A model generated the notes under the pieces. It was not told where the DNA came from. It made no database searches and was given only the letters and a program-made list of their open reading frames with translations. This document shows positions 46,330 through 57,038 of a stretch of 64,000 bases of DNA, piece by piece. A program made the position numbers and the translations under genes. How positions within the stretch are numbered: position 1 is the stretch's first letter; each line of letters opens with the position of its first letter. Origin of the DNA: Muscardinus avellanarius (Eukaryota > Chordata > Mammalia > Rodentia > Gliridae); assembly GCA_963383645.1 (NCBI GenBank), contig OY726574.1:61570894-61634893 (forward strand), written 5' to 3'.

Positions 46330-46516
46330 ATGTTGTAATCCCAGCATTCGGGAGGCTGAGACAGGAGGATGGCAGGTTCACGGCCAGCCTCAGCTACTTA
46401 GGCCCTCTGCAACTCAGTGAGACCCTGTTTCAGAATAAAGAATAAAAAATAAGGCTGGGGATGTAGCTCAGAGATCTAATGCCCCTGGGTTCCATTCCTA
46501 GTATCACAAAAAAAGG
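46330..46516 (+). mobile_element. B1-dID SINE, 5'-truncated
   Basis: GTTGTAATCCCAGCATTCGG to GGGTTCCATTCCTAGTATC. Confidence 0.9.
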
Positions 46517-46564
46517 GGGGGGGGAATGAAGGAGAAAGGAAAGTGTGTGTTTTACCAGATTTAC

Positions 46565-46655
46565 TGGTACTGGAGATTGAACCCAGGAGCATTCTACCAC
46601 TGAGCCTTTTTAATTTTTAAAATTTTAATTTTATTTAATTTTATTTATGTATTTA
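46565..46655 (-). mobile_element. Older B1-dID SINE, ID half, interrupted
   Basis: GGTACTGGAGATTGAACCCA followed by an A/T-rich linker; its B1 half resumes at about 46841-46930. Confidence 0.8.
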
Positions 46656-46840
46656 TTTGGTGCTACTGGGGTTCCTGCAAACCCTTCTACCTCCGGACTA
46701 TACTCCCAGACCTACTTTCTATACTTTTTTAAAATTTGGAAACAGGGTCTCTTAAGCCAGCACAGCTGGCTTTGAACCCGTGCGATCCTCCTGTCTCTAC
46801 CTCCCAAGCGCGTACAAGTGTGCGCCACCACGCCCGGCTA
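46656..46840 (-). mobile_element. Young-subfamily B1-dID SINE nested in another SINE
   Basis: CTACTGGGGTTCCTGCAAAC to GTGCGCCACCACGCCCGGCT, inserted in the linker of an older minus-strand dimer. The flanks are too A/T-rich to define the duplication exactly. Confidence 0.9.
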
Positions 46841-46930
46841 ATTTTTTTTTATTTTAAAACAAGGTCTCACTACGTCACAGTGAGCTGGTCCTGAAACTGC
46901 CATCCTTCTGTCCTAGCCTCTCAAGTACTG
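46841..46930 (-). mobile_element. Older B1-dID SINE, B1 half after the interruption
   Basis: AAAACAAGGTCTCACTACG to CTCTCAAGTACTGAGATG. Confidence 0.75.
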
Positions 46931-47997
46931 AGATGATACACAGACGTCATGCGCCTAGCCAAGACAGAAAAGTTAAAGTAAGGTTTACTCTAAGAGCCCT
47001 TGATTTGGCACATGTGTCCTCTTATGTGCCGTGGAAGTGTGATTCCATAGGGGACCAGGGCTTGTGTAGGCACAAAGATAAACGTCACTGGTTTTGTTCC
47101 AAGGAAGCCATGGTTTAGTATCTGATGCAAACACTTTACCAAAATAACTGAACTCGAGGCTGAAAACAGTGACTTCTATGCAATAGAGGGGACAACGTGC
47201 TTGCAGAGCTCTGTAGGAGAACGGCTCCTTCCCACAAAGCCAGAATCCAGCAGTGGAGCTGGGCTTCGAGGCCTTTGGAAGATGGGTAGGTTCTGAACCA
47301 GAAGAGTGAGTAGGGGAAACTAACCGAAGAAGGAACACGGGGTAGAAGGCCCCGAGAAGAGGAGTCAATGGTGATCAGGAAAACGAGGCACTTCCATTTG
47401 GCTGCTGCCTATCTGGATGAAGGAACCAAGATGGCGGCAGGCGCATAAGAAAGGAGCCCAAGGCTAGCCCAGGCAAGTCTGGATTGCCTTCAGAAATAAG
47501 CACGAGGCAGCTCTGGGTTTGGTTTTGACTTTTTTAGTGAAAGCACGACCAGCTTAGAGCTGGTATTTAGGAAGATCAGTGTGGCCGCAGTTTGTAAAAG
47601 AGGCTAGACAGGATATTTGCTGGGGCTCAAGTACAAAAGACCAGAAAAATGATAAGCCGAGGCCATGGAGCAGGAGAAGCCGGAGGGTGGAGGGAATGCG
47701 AGAAGCAATCTGGGGCGCGGTCGAGAGCAGGCAGCTGAGTGGAGCTCACCTGGAATGCCAGGTACCTGTTCTCTGGCAACCTACGGTTGGAATAAACCTC
47801 CTTTATCCTGGACTCCAGTTGTACGTTCTGAGTCTCCAAACGTCCTTCATGGACGACCAAAATCCATTTACATGCTCTGACTTTTATTGAAGACATGCCA
47901 TATTTTAGGATTCTAGGCACACAGAGAGAAAATCTCCTTCAGCTTTTCTCTGTAAGAACTCCTGCTTTCATATCTCAGTTTCCAGAAGAATATTCCT
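46931..47997. other. Intronic sequence, nothing recognised
   Basis: A 127-codon minus frame (46985-47368) and a 103-codon plus frame (47579-47890) lack any domain or splice context. Confidence 0.42.
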
Positions 47998-48060
47998 GGG
48001 GTGGGAGGGAAGGTAGGTGATAGACCTTTGTCCGGGATGGGGTTCCATTCCCAGCAACCA
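47998..48060 (+). mobile_element. Degenerate ID half of a SINE
   Basis: GGGGTTCCATTCCCAGCAACC preserves the ID 3' part; the B1 half is not recognisable. Confidence 0.5.
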
Positions 48061-48065
48061 ACACA

Positions 48066-48117
<52 letters not shown>
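48061..48117. repeat. (CA)n microsatellite at a SINE tail
   Basis: About 27 CA units starting right after the ID remnant. Confidence 0.95.
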
Positions 48118-48118
<1 letters not shown>

Positions 48119-48192
48119 TATATTTTTCTACACCTGTACGCAGACCACATGAGGCCATTATTCTCTTTCCAAACACCTCCTAATTTTTAATT

Positions 48193-48575
48193 TTTTATCT
48201 GCTTTGTGATTGTACAGGTTAGTGAGATTCAGAGTGATATGTTCTTATACGTCCGTGACATTGTTTGGCTGGTTTAATTCCCTGGAAGTTCCCTTTCCTG
48301 CCCCTGCTCTTGCCCCCCATCCTCCTTCCCTACTCTCCTTATTTTCACGAGTCCTATTTTCCTTTCTGTTTTCCTCCAAGCTTCCATATATAAGGAAAAA
48401 CCACGTGACCCTGCTTTCTGTCTGGTCGATCTCACGTGGCCCGAGGCTCCTCGGTCTCACCCATTTTCCTGAACGCAACTTATTTCTGTTCTTTTCACCT
48501 GAGCAATACTCCTGTGTATTTTGATATGTTTGTTCAGTAAGGCCTCGTCATGTGACTGACATTAAAGATATTGTG
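48193..48575 (-). mobile_element. LINE-1 3' UTR fragment
   Basis: GGTTAGTGAGATTCAGAGTG and CACGTGACCCTGCTTTCTG resemble the reverse of the L1 3' end, diverged. Confidence 0.6.
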
Positions 48576-48914
48576 TTGATCAGAGGAGTCAAGGGTGCCA
48601 AGAAACGGTCCTTACTCTGGGACAGTTCCTGTGGGGAAAGGGCATTCTCCTGGGCTAGAATTCTCCTGCTTTTGTGCCCTGTCAATCACTCCTGTTTCTT
48701 TTCTCTGATTCTTTTTCAGAGCCTCTATGTTGACCAACACATTGTACCCCAGAAGGATTACCTGTATGTCATTTTACATGAGCTCATCAGAATCATATTG
48801 ATTCTAATACCAGGTGTTTCTTTGCTACACTTTGCCCAGGAAAGTTCTCAAATACTTATTTTTATTTTAGAATTTTCACTATTCTTTTCTTCCTTTACTC
48901 TTTTTCTTTTTTTT

Positions 48915-48977
48915 GGGGGGAGGGGACTAATGATTGAACTCAGGGCATTCTACCTCCAAGCACCACCCACAGCCCTT
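48915..48977 (-). mobile_element. ID half fragment
   Basis: GATTGAACTCAGGGCATTCT then CCACAGCCC. Confidence 0.7.
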
Positions 48978-49007
48978 TTTATTTTTTATGTTTTTATTTT
49001 ATCTTGC

Positions 49008-49343
49008 AGTACTGGCAATGGAACCCAGGGGCATTCTACCTCTGAGCTACACCTCCAGTCTGATTTTTTTATTCTTTATTTTGAAACAGGTTCTCACTGA
49101 GTTGCAAAGGGCCTCACTAAGTAGCTGAGGCTGGCAGTGAACCATGAACCTCCTGTCTCAGCCTCCTGAATCCTAAGATTACAAGTGTGTGCTACCATGC
49201 CTGGCTTATTTTTATTCTGAAAGAGGGTCTTGCTAAGTTGCCAAAGCCCTGAGTAAATTGTTGAGGCTGACCTTGAACCTACAATCCTCCTGTCTCAGCC
49301 TCCCAACTACTGGGATTACAGGTGTGTACCACCACGCCTGGCA
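49008..49343 (-). mobile_element. Trimeric SINE: ID + B1 + B1
   Basis: ID at 49008-49062, B1 at about 49075-49205, second B1 at about 49206-49343 (ending CACCACGCCTGGC). Same order as at 8801-9142. Confidence 0.85.
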
Positions 49344-49784
49344 GGATTTTGACTTTCTTTTTGCATTGTTCTGTAGCATACCTTCCTTTTCTTTGCAATT
49401 ATGAATATCACCCAATCACTGCATAGTTGTCTAATTATAAACTAAGATTTGGTTCCACGAGGTTTGACTCTTGACTGTGAAAAGGATCCGTTCCATCAGG
49501 ACAGTGATGGAAACTGGCCAACAGAAAAAGGTACCCTTATATCAGTAGGTGTTTAAATACAACAACCTAATTAATTTAACCCAATTTCACCATATTCTGT
49601 GAACAACTTCATTGCAGACCTTAGGAGCAATTCTTCCAGAGCTGGGGTTTCCTCTTCATGATGTAGGAATCCCAGGTAGAGAGTCCTTGAGCCCACCACA
49701 GACACTGGACCTGGAGTCTGTAGAAAACTCAACCAGTGCATGTTACAAAAGCTCGTCAAATTATTCTTTCTTTTTTTTTTTTTT

Positions 49785-49974
49785 GGTACTGGGGGTGGAA
49801 CCCAGGGGAAGTCTACCTCCAAGCTACACCCCCAGCCCATTTTATTTTTATTTTTTATTTTGCAACAGGGTCTCACTACGTTGCGGAGGGTCTCACTCAA
49901 GTAGCTGAGGCTGTGATCCTCCTGTCCCAGCCTCCCAATACTGGGATTACAAGCGTGGGCCACCATACTGGGCT
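49785..49974 (-). mobile_element. B1-dID SINE with imperfect target duplication
   Basis: GGTACTGGGGGTGGAACCCA to GGGCCACCATACTGGGC; TCAAATTATTCTTT before and TCAAGTGATTCTTT after. Confidence 0.92.
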
Positions 49975-49997
49975 CAAGTGATTCTTTTTTATGTTGC

Positions 49998-50230
49998 TGA
50001 CTTTTTCAAACACTTTCTCTTGGTGCCCTGTAATGATACACGATCGTGAGGTTCAAAGCCATAGAAGCACACATGCACACAGGTCTTGTGATATCAGTAG
50101 TGATGCCGTCATCCATGGGCACAGCACGATTTGGACTTTTCCAAATCAATTTTTCTTTTCTTCTTCACCTCCCTCCTTCATCCTTTTCTACTAGACTGCT
50201 GGTCTCACTCCTTAGAGCCATTGCCTTTTA
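49998..50230 (-). mobile_element. LINE-1 3' end-like fragment
   Basis: CGTGAGGTTCAAAGCCATAG and ACATGCACACAGGTCTTGTG resemble the L1 3' ends at 20645 and 63105; no clear boundaries. Confidence 0.45.
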
Positions 50231-50479
50231 AACTCTAATTGGAGATTATTCTAGAAAAAATTAAACAAGATGCCATAATTAACTCATAATGAACATAAAC
50301 CTTATTTATTAAATAACTTCACTGAAAGAAAAATGCATTTGTTAAATAAGAGTCTCTCCTCAGCACCCCCATCCTCACTGCAGTTTCAGGGGTCCCCCTG
50401 GGGCTCCCCTAGGCCCAAGAATGACACCGCCCACATCCCGTGTGAGCGACCAGACCTCGCAATCTTTTGGAACCTCAGA

Positions 50480-50504
50480 AATACTGCTATTTTATAGCAG
50501 TATT
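50480..50504. repeat. Perfect 11-bp inverted repeat, 3-nt loop
   Basis: Arms AATACTGCTAT and ATAGCAGTATT separated by TTT. Confidence 0.93.
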
Positions 50505-50529
50505 AATTCAATAAGTATCCTTACTTGTG

Positions 50530-50713
50530 TGTGTTGGGGGTGCTGGGGATTGAACCCAGGGGCATTTTACTTCTGAACTACACACCCAGCCCTACTTTAT
50601 ATTATTTTGAGTCAGGGTCTCACTAAGTTTCTGAGACAAAGTGTGAACTTGCGATTCTCCTGTCTCAGCCTCCCAAGTCCTGGGATAACACGTGTATGCC
50701 ACCACACCTGGCT
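50530..50713 (-). mobile_element. B1-dID SINE
   Basis: TGCTGGGGATTGAACCCAGG to GTATGCCACCACACCTGGC. Confidence 0.9.
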
Positions 50714-52686
50714 ATCCTTACCTTTTGATAAGAACGTAAATAATACATTTCAGGCAGCAGAAAGCTTCTAAGAGGTTTTGCAAACAGCACTTTCTGCAGA
50801 AATTGTGCTATTCTTCCTCCATCAGAAATAAGTTTTAAGAACTAAACGTTAGCTAGGCCGTGACTTAAATCACAACGTCTAGAAAAAATTTCGAGGGACA
50901 GTAGATTGTGACTTTAATGCTTCAAAGGGCAGTTTCTAACAAATTGTTGGAAACTTCTGCTAAGTCATTCTCAAAAATCATCAATTTCATAAGCAGCCAC
51001 TCACATCCCTGTATTGATTCCTCATTCTGTATGAAGGATGCGCACACTTGATAACTTAGTATTGACAGGTTGTTTCCTCATTTTATTACCCTGCCATGAT
51101 TTGAAAATTCAAATGGAATAAAGCGAGTATTTCATCCGAATAGTAACGGCGCTAATAACTCTCTGGGAACTTTTAGTGTCCAGGTAGCAAGTGATAAGCC
51201 TTTGATAGATCATCTTATTCACACGGTGTCAGCCACATCAATAAATGAGAGCAATATCTGCCATGAAATTAGAACAAAAACAAAAGAAGTAGATTAATTT
51301 TGGGAGAAAATTTATATATCAAACAATCCAATATCTCAGTTTTGGATGAGAAAATGATGTTTCTGATAATTACTTGTAAATTGAACATGCACTGAGTGCC
51401 CTGCGCTAGAAATGGGGTCCCCCATTATGAGTTATGAGAGAAAGAGTTGTAAATTTAGAAACCTAATCAGGTTCCCGAAAACACACAAGACGTGGATGTA
51501 GATGACTCCAGGAGCGGTGACTGACCTTCACGCTCCCAGGGAGGAAAAGCACGACGTGTCACTCGCGTGAAAGTTCTTGGAAATGTCTTGAGGTCGTGTA
51601 CCACACCACTTGGTGACCAGCTCCCTGCAGGATGGGGACGCAGGCTTCTTACCCCTCTAGCTCCCCTGCAGAGCTGCTTACATGCCTGGAGCATATGAGG
51701 AATTGCACCAGGAGCTGTTTATCTGAAGCTGGGTCCTGGGAGCAAGTTTCTCTGTTCATGTCCAGCACTGGTGGTGGGTGGAGCATCAGGTTGTCCTAGG
51801 GACATGTCTCTACCGCTGGTGTGGCCATGCATCACTGGCACCAAACCGCCAGTAGATTGCACACACTGCTTTCTGCCCCTCCTCCTCCCTTCCTTCTTCA
51901 CCCTGGTCCTGAGGAGACAGGGCAGGTCCTAGGGCATCGTGGATAAGGCACAGCCCGTCTCAACCCTTCCCTCTCCTGCTGGTGTCGGCTTTGGGGACAT
52001 CAGAACTGACTTCGCTGTCCCTTTTCTCAGGATCCAACAACCCAACTCTTGCTCCCCCTCACCTAGACCCCTTTTCCAGCTGGACACCCCTAGCTTCTTT
52101 CTCCATCTCCCACACCCCTCTTCTATGTTCTCTGCACTCTAGGTTGGCCACCCACAAATCCCACGCCTCCCGGCTTCCCAGCAAGACTCTACACCCCGGA
52201 GGACGAGGCTTGGTTTCCTGCATTTCCTCACCGCTGTGCCATTGCCACGGGGCGGGGCCTCAGGAAGCTCTTGCTGCATAAATGAACGATATTGCTGGTG
52301 TTTCCTCCATGTTCAGGATCGGCCTGGCTCCGGGCACTGAGGCACAGCTTCCCCCGCACCTCTACCCAGGCTGTCCCCTGGCCTTCCCTGGCCTGGTCTC
52401 TGCCCTTGGGTGGTTGAGAAGGCATCTGTCTCCCCAGAGGAGCCCGCTCCCGGCGCTCTGGCCACCAGTGCCAGCCTCTAGGCCGCCTGGGCCTCGCTTC
52501 AGGCCTGCTGGGGAAGCTTGTGCAGCCAGCTCGGTAGGAACGGTCGGGTCCAGACCTCAAGTGAGCAGCTGAGCACATCTTGTTCTGGGCCCGGCTGCTT
52601 GCTGCTGTTAGGAAATCCAGCACCGAAGACTGGGCCCAAACTGCATATTTCTGGCCAAGTTTAAAAGCAACCAGATACCACAGTGG
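50714..52686. other. SINE-free intron block
   Basis: 50930-51420 is AT-rich unique DNA that reads like a conserved noncoding element (GGAATAAAGCGAGTATTTC, GTAACGGCGCTAATAAC). 51900-52610 is GC-rich with overlapping frames on both strands and no recognised domain. Confidence 0.4.
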
Positions 52687-52830
52687 ATTATCATTACTTC
52701 CCTCTCTCCCTTCCTCCCTCTCTTTTCTCTCTTTCTTTTCTTCTTTTCTTTTCTCTTTTCCTTTCCTTTTTCTCTCCTTCCTTCCTTCCTTCCTCCCTTC
52801 CTTCCTTCCTTCCTTCCTCCTTCTTCCTTT
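52687..52830. repeat. (CCTT)n / (TTTC)n pyrimidine tract at a SINE tail
   Basis: About 140 bp almost without purines, next to the 3' end of the following minus-strand SINE. Confidence 0.93.
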
Positions 52831-53020
52831 TGATTGAACCCAGGGTCATTCTACCTCCAAGCTGCTACCCCAGCCCAATTTTTTATTCTTTATTTTGAAA
52901 CAGGGTCTCACTGAGTTGCAAAGGTCCTCACTAAGTACCTGAAGCTGGCCATGAACTACGATCCTCCTGTCTCAGCCTCCCAAGTTCTGGGATTACAGGC
53001 ATACACTGCCATCCATAGTG
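52831..53020 (-). mobile_element. B1-dID SINE
   Basis: GATTGAACCCAGGGTCATTC to GGCATACACTGCCATCC. Confidence 0.9.
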
Positions 53021-53299
53021 ATTTCTTATTTCTTTTTTTCTAAATTTTTTCAAACTAGTTGTACTAATCTGAAACTTCAAATAATGAAGTTGTACTAGAA
53101 TACCACCCTTTTGAACTTTTCTTGGGCATTAAAAGAAGTACCCAAGACTGCCAGTTGGAGTCATTTGGGTGGGTATCCATCAGGAGCCTGCTCTGTGAGC
53201 TCACAGCCTCATTGCCAGTCTCTCTGTAATATTTAGCATGTCCATTACTTTAGTTAATGTGGTCAAGTCCACCCCATGCTTATTGTTAAAAGCACGCAC

Positions 53300-53510
53300 T
53301 GACCTGGGCATGTTGGCTCACGCCTATAATCCCAGTACTAGGCACAAACCTATAAACCCAGAACCTGTGATCCTGTCTCAGCCGGAGGATCAAAGGTTCG
53401 AAGACAGCCTCAGCAAGTAATGATACGCATCAACTAGTAAGACTCTGTTTCCAAAAAAAATTGGAAGTAGGGCTGGAAGTAGAGCTTGTTGGTATAATGC
53501 CTGGGGTTCA

Positions 53511-53520
<10 letters not shown>
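53300..53520 (+). mobile_element. B1-dID SINE with internal rearrangement
   Basis: GGGCATGTTGGCTCACGCC; the B1 half carries an extra segment (CACAAACCTATAAACCCAG); ID half ends CACTCTCTAGTAACACAC. Confidence 0.85.

Positions 53521-53558
<38 letters not shown>
53521..53558. repeat. (CA)n microsatellite at a SINE tail
   Basis: About nineteen CA units directly after the ID half. Confidence 0.95.
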
Positions 53559-53561
<3 letters not shown>

Positions 53562-53659
53562 GTGCAATACTATTTGAACAGAATACACACAAAGAGAGAG
53601 AAAAAATGCCTTTCCTTGAAGAACTGGAATTTAAATTTGAACGATGTATTAAATTCAAG

Positions 53660-53790
53660 AGGACTGCAGGATGGAGACCAGCTTCAGCAACTTAGTGAGG
53701 TTTTGTTTAGAAATAAAAAATAAAATAGGACTGGGGTGTAGCTCAGAGGTAGAATGCCTCTGAGTTCAACCTCTAGTACTAAGCGAAAAA
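53660..53790 (+). mobile_element. B1-dID SINE, 5'-truncated
   Basis: GGACTGCAGGATGGAGACC to GAGTTCAACCTCTAGTACTA. Confidence 0.82.
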
Positions 53791-53844
53791 ACAGAGAGAA
53801 ATTTAAACCATTAGAAACCTGGCAAGATCGTGTGCATGTAACAA

Positions 53845-53887
53845 CAAATCCCATTATTATGCCTAACCATAATGCACCAATAAAAAA
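53845..53887 (+). mobile_element. LINE-1 3' terminus
   Basis: CATAATGCACCAATAAAAAA matches the terminal words at about 61990-62008 (CTGCACCAATAAAAAT). Confidence 0.5.
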
Positions 53888-55437
53888 ATCGCCTTCTTAA
53901 AAACACAGAAAAGAAACCTGGCAAGAAAATAACAAGGCAGAGGAGAAAATACTACGCAAACAACTCTTCTGCCAGGCAGCTTGTAATTTGTGCCGTTGAA
54001 TTCAGAGATGTGGGTGAGGGAAGACAAACAACCCTCAGTCGCCACCATGTCCTTCACAGATTATCTTCTGCGTACGGCTGACCCACGGCTCCAGCCGCAG
54101 GCACGCGTTGCCAAAGAGATGGATGGGGAGGAGCATCCTGCCCGGGGAACCTAGAGAGACCCACCTCTAGGACATGGGTGGGACCGAGTGTGCAGAGAGG
54201 AGCCCAGGGCCCACGCCACCGCTCACATCCTCTGAGCCCGTGTCTCATCCCCTCCGCTCATCCTGGCGTGGTGTTATGTCACACAGAGAAACCCTAACCC
54301 AAACAGAACCTTCTGGAAGGTTGGCCGCAGGCAGGCCTCCACCCTGATTTTTGGGGGCCCCTGTCCCATTTTTGCATGATTGCTAACAATCATTTTGCCA
54401 CTATGCCCTGCAGGGAGAGAACATCTCATTTTCTTGACCTGCAAAGGGAAATGAGTTAAAATAGGTCCCAAGGAATGATAATACTGACTTTATGCTGGCT
54501 GCATAAAAATGTGCTTGCCTCCTTCCCAAAGAAAATGAAAGGCCAGGGAAGTCATTGGCAGTTCTCACCGAGCCTAGGTAAAATGCTGAAATAAGGATGA
54601 CTTTATTGTTTTGTTAGCTCATGCACTGTGTCTCGTGACGGGACATACTCTTACTGTCTGCCGTGGATGGTTGGATCATACCATTTTTTAGTTTAAAATT
54701 TTTAATTAAAAATTTGTTCTAAATATTTTATTTATCAGTTGTTGTATTTATCAACATAATTTAGTTGCCTATAAATGAAACAATCCTAAGTCACTATGTC
54801 TTTAGAGAATATATTTCAAGAACTGGCAATCTATAACTAGGGAAATACATGGTATGGCTTCCAGGATGTCAATGTTTGGGAGAAGCAAACCCATTTTATT
54901 TTTTAAAGGTTGAATTTTCAAAATTGAATAGAAAATCAAAATTAGAAAACATTGGACTTTTTCATTATCTGGATTTAAGATATTTTTGCATGGGTTTCTT
55001 GTTAAAACTTCTTCTCATCTTTTTACCATAACATTTTCTGTTGAGTTTTTTTTTTTTAACCAATTTACTTATCATAACAGTTTCTTCCAAATTGAGCACA
55101 TGATTGTATGTACCCAGTGGTTTAAGGCGGTATATTTTAGATGCAATCATAAATATAATTAACATTAATACTTTCAATATCCAAGGAAACAGCTAGTTTG
55201 AAGTGAAATGTTTTCCATCAAAGGAGCAAGATATCCCCTTGCCTTGGTCAGAAATAAAACGGACCTATAGAGGTTTATCCTGAAGGGCTGGTGCTTAGGA
55301 AGGTACGCTGTCATTATGACTGTCCTTTCCACTGGAATGGATTACAAATTTTATGAACATGGCCTGCTATCTCACACCTGTCTCCCTTCATTTCAGTTGG
55401 CTTCATTAGGTCAGGACGCAAGGTTGCTTGCATAATT

Positions 55438-55441
<4 letters not shown>
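53888..55441. other. Repeat-poor intron, nothing recognised
   Basis: The right half is strongly AT-rich (54680-55200). No exon or motif assigned. Confidence 0.45.

Positions 55442-55472
<31 letters not shown>
55442..55472. repeat. (TG)n microsatellite at a SINE tail
   Basis: About fifteen TG units before the 3' end of a minus-strand SINE. Confidence 0.93.
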
Positions 55473-55473
<1 letters not shown>

Positions 55474-55670
55474 TAGAGCATTGAATCCACGGGTTTCTAC
55501 CTCTGGGGTAGACCCGCAGCCCTGTGCTTTATTTTCTTTATTTTGAAAGAGGGTCTTTCTAAGTTGCCGGGGGTCTCACTGAGTTGCTGAGGAAGGCCTG
55601 GAACCTGCAATTCTCCTGTTTGTCTCCTGAGTTACTGGGATTATAAGTGCACGCACCCACGCCCTGCTGT
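55473..55670 (-). mobile_element. B1-dID SINE
   Basis: GAGCATTGAATCCACGGGTT to GCACGCACCCACGCCCTGC. Confidence 0.87.
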
Positions 55671-56905
55671 ATAACATTTTTATATGAGTTTCTTTGGAAA
55701 AACATGGCTTATATGTCCCCAGTGGGAATGAAGACACCCACAGACAGAGCTCGACGTTCTCCATTTCTTGGAAGTGATTTATTCTATAATTTTCCTGGTC
55801 TACTGGGCACAGGGCACAGTACTCATGATCGTTCAGTTTTTGCGAGTGTAGGATACATATGTAAAAACCTGCTGGAAGGGAAGGGGAGGAAAGACTGATT
55901 TGAATATTCATTATTAATTGCATTTTCACTGACAAAAGCATACAAAAAGTTCTAAGGTGAGAAGTCTGGATAGGAAAGTCTTGTGTGTACTTTAGAAGGG
56001 TGGCGTGGAGGCTCCCCTGCCGAGCACTGTCATATCCTGGTAGACGAGGAGAAGCCCTAAAAAAAAAATGGGTTCCGCTTAGTGAATTGAACATTACAGT
56101 CCTAATATTTTTTATCCCGAACTCATTTAGCAGAGGAAATGGATATTTCATCAGACATGGATTTGACATTCCATCACATTATACTGTAAGCGGGACAAAC
56201 GGTGTGTTGGAAATGGCAAAGCGGGAGAGCTCAGATGTGGCTGCCATTCTGAGGCCTGGTTATCTCATTTGAACAGATATTAAATGTGGGTGTCAGTGGT
56301 GTGATCACCAGCTGCTTCCCACTTTGTGAATACATTGCTTAGAAGGAGTCTTTTGCCTACCAGATGTGACCTAGATTTTGATTTCCAAAGGCAAGGGGAA
56401 AAAAAGTCTATTGTGTCTAAAAAAAAAAAACAATAGCTGGTAAAATGCATGGGAAATGAGCTTATCTCCCTTTTCCAGGTGTTTGCTCTAATATCTTATG
56501 GAATTATTGCTTCATTTATGAAAAATAATTGAGGAAAATGTTCCAGCAAATCAAATTTGGATAAAGGCTTCGGGATCACTATTGTGTTGTTAGCAGGTTT
56601 TTAAATGGCAGAAAGAACAGGAGCCAAGAGAGATAATAAAAAATATTTAAAAGCTGTATCTGAGAAGAGCCTCTTAGAAAAGGGTCAGACGTAGGTGTGC
56701 TGTGGTTTAGGAAAATATTGAAGAACAATGTTAACAATTACAGTCTTTTCAGTGCATGTGAAAGCTGTTTAAAAAAAAATCAAAGCTTGTCTGTCTGCGG
56801 GCTCCGATAAGTCTTATTACTCTGTTAAATGCAGCGGTTTTTTTTTTTTTAATGTAACATCTTTATTCTCTCTTACGGACTCTTCTTTTTTCCTTTCATC
56901 TTTAG
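55671..56905. other. Repeat-free intron upstream of the transmembrane exon
   Basis: About 1.2 kb without SINEs. 56400-56830 is AT-rich unique DNA. A 197-codon minus frame (55576-56169) starts here but its C-terminal part is SINE-derived, so it is not a gene. Ends with a 30-bp pyrimidine-rich tract before the acceptor. Confidence 0.5.
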
Positions 56906-57038
56906 GAGCTGCCACCCCCAAACCAGTCCCAGAACCCGAGAAACAAACGGACCACACAGTCAAAATTGCTGGAGTCATTGCTGGGATCTTGCTGTTCGTT
57001 ATTATATTTCTTGGAGTTGTGTTGGTAATGAAGAAAAG
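56906..57038 (+). CDS. PTPRM: PTPRM transmembrane exon
   Basis: Exon with a long pyrimidine tract and TTTAG acceptor, and a GTGAGC donor. The first two bases complete the glycine begun at 21984; 43 codons follow (starting [15 protein letters not shown]), and two final bases (AG) start an arginine or serine codon finished in the next exon. Residues 1-19 are a proline- and charge-rich stem. Residues about 20-41 form one hydrophobic helix ([13 protein letters not shown] onward to LVM, about 56965-57030), followed by KK as a stop-transfer signal. This is the single-pass membrane segment; presenilin/gamma-secretase cleavage here is known for the family. PTPRK carries a longer stem between the micro-exon sequence and PEKQ, while this short version matches PTPRM. 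The next exon, expected to begin with a basic KLAKK-like stretch, is not in the window. Confidence 0.96.

Larger units (their letters stand above)
21985..56905 (+). other. PTPRM: PTPRM intron, 34921 bp
   Basis: GTAGGT to TTTAG, phase 1. This is the long intron before the transmembrane exon. It carries most of the SINEs, the ERV-derived inserts, a CTCF-like motif and several repeat-poor stretches. Confidence 0.93.

Noticed and set aside
48552..49100. 182-codon plus-strand open frame
   Set aside because: Its second half is translated from SINE ID/B1 sequence and the first half from probable L1-derived DNA.
54290..54305. Telomere-like AACCCTAACCC word
   Set aside because: Fewer than two units; chance match.
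55576..56169. 197-codon minus-strand frame
   Set aside because: The C-terminal part lies in a SINE and the rest has no recognisable domain.
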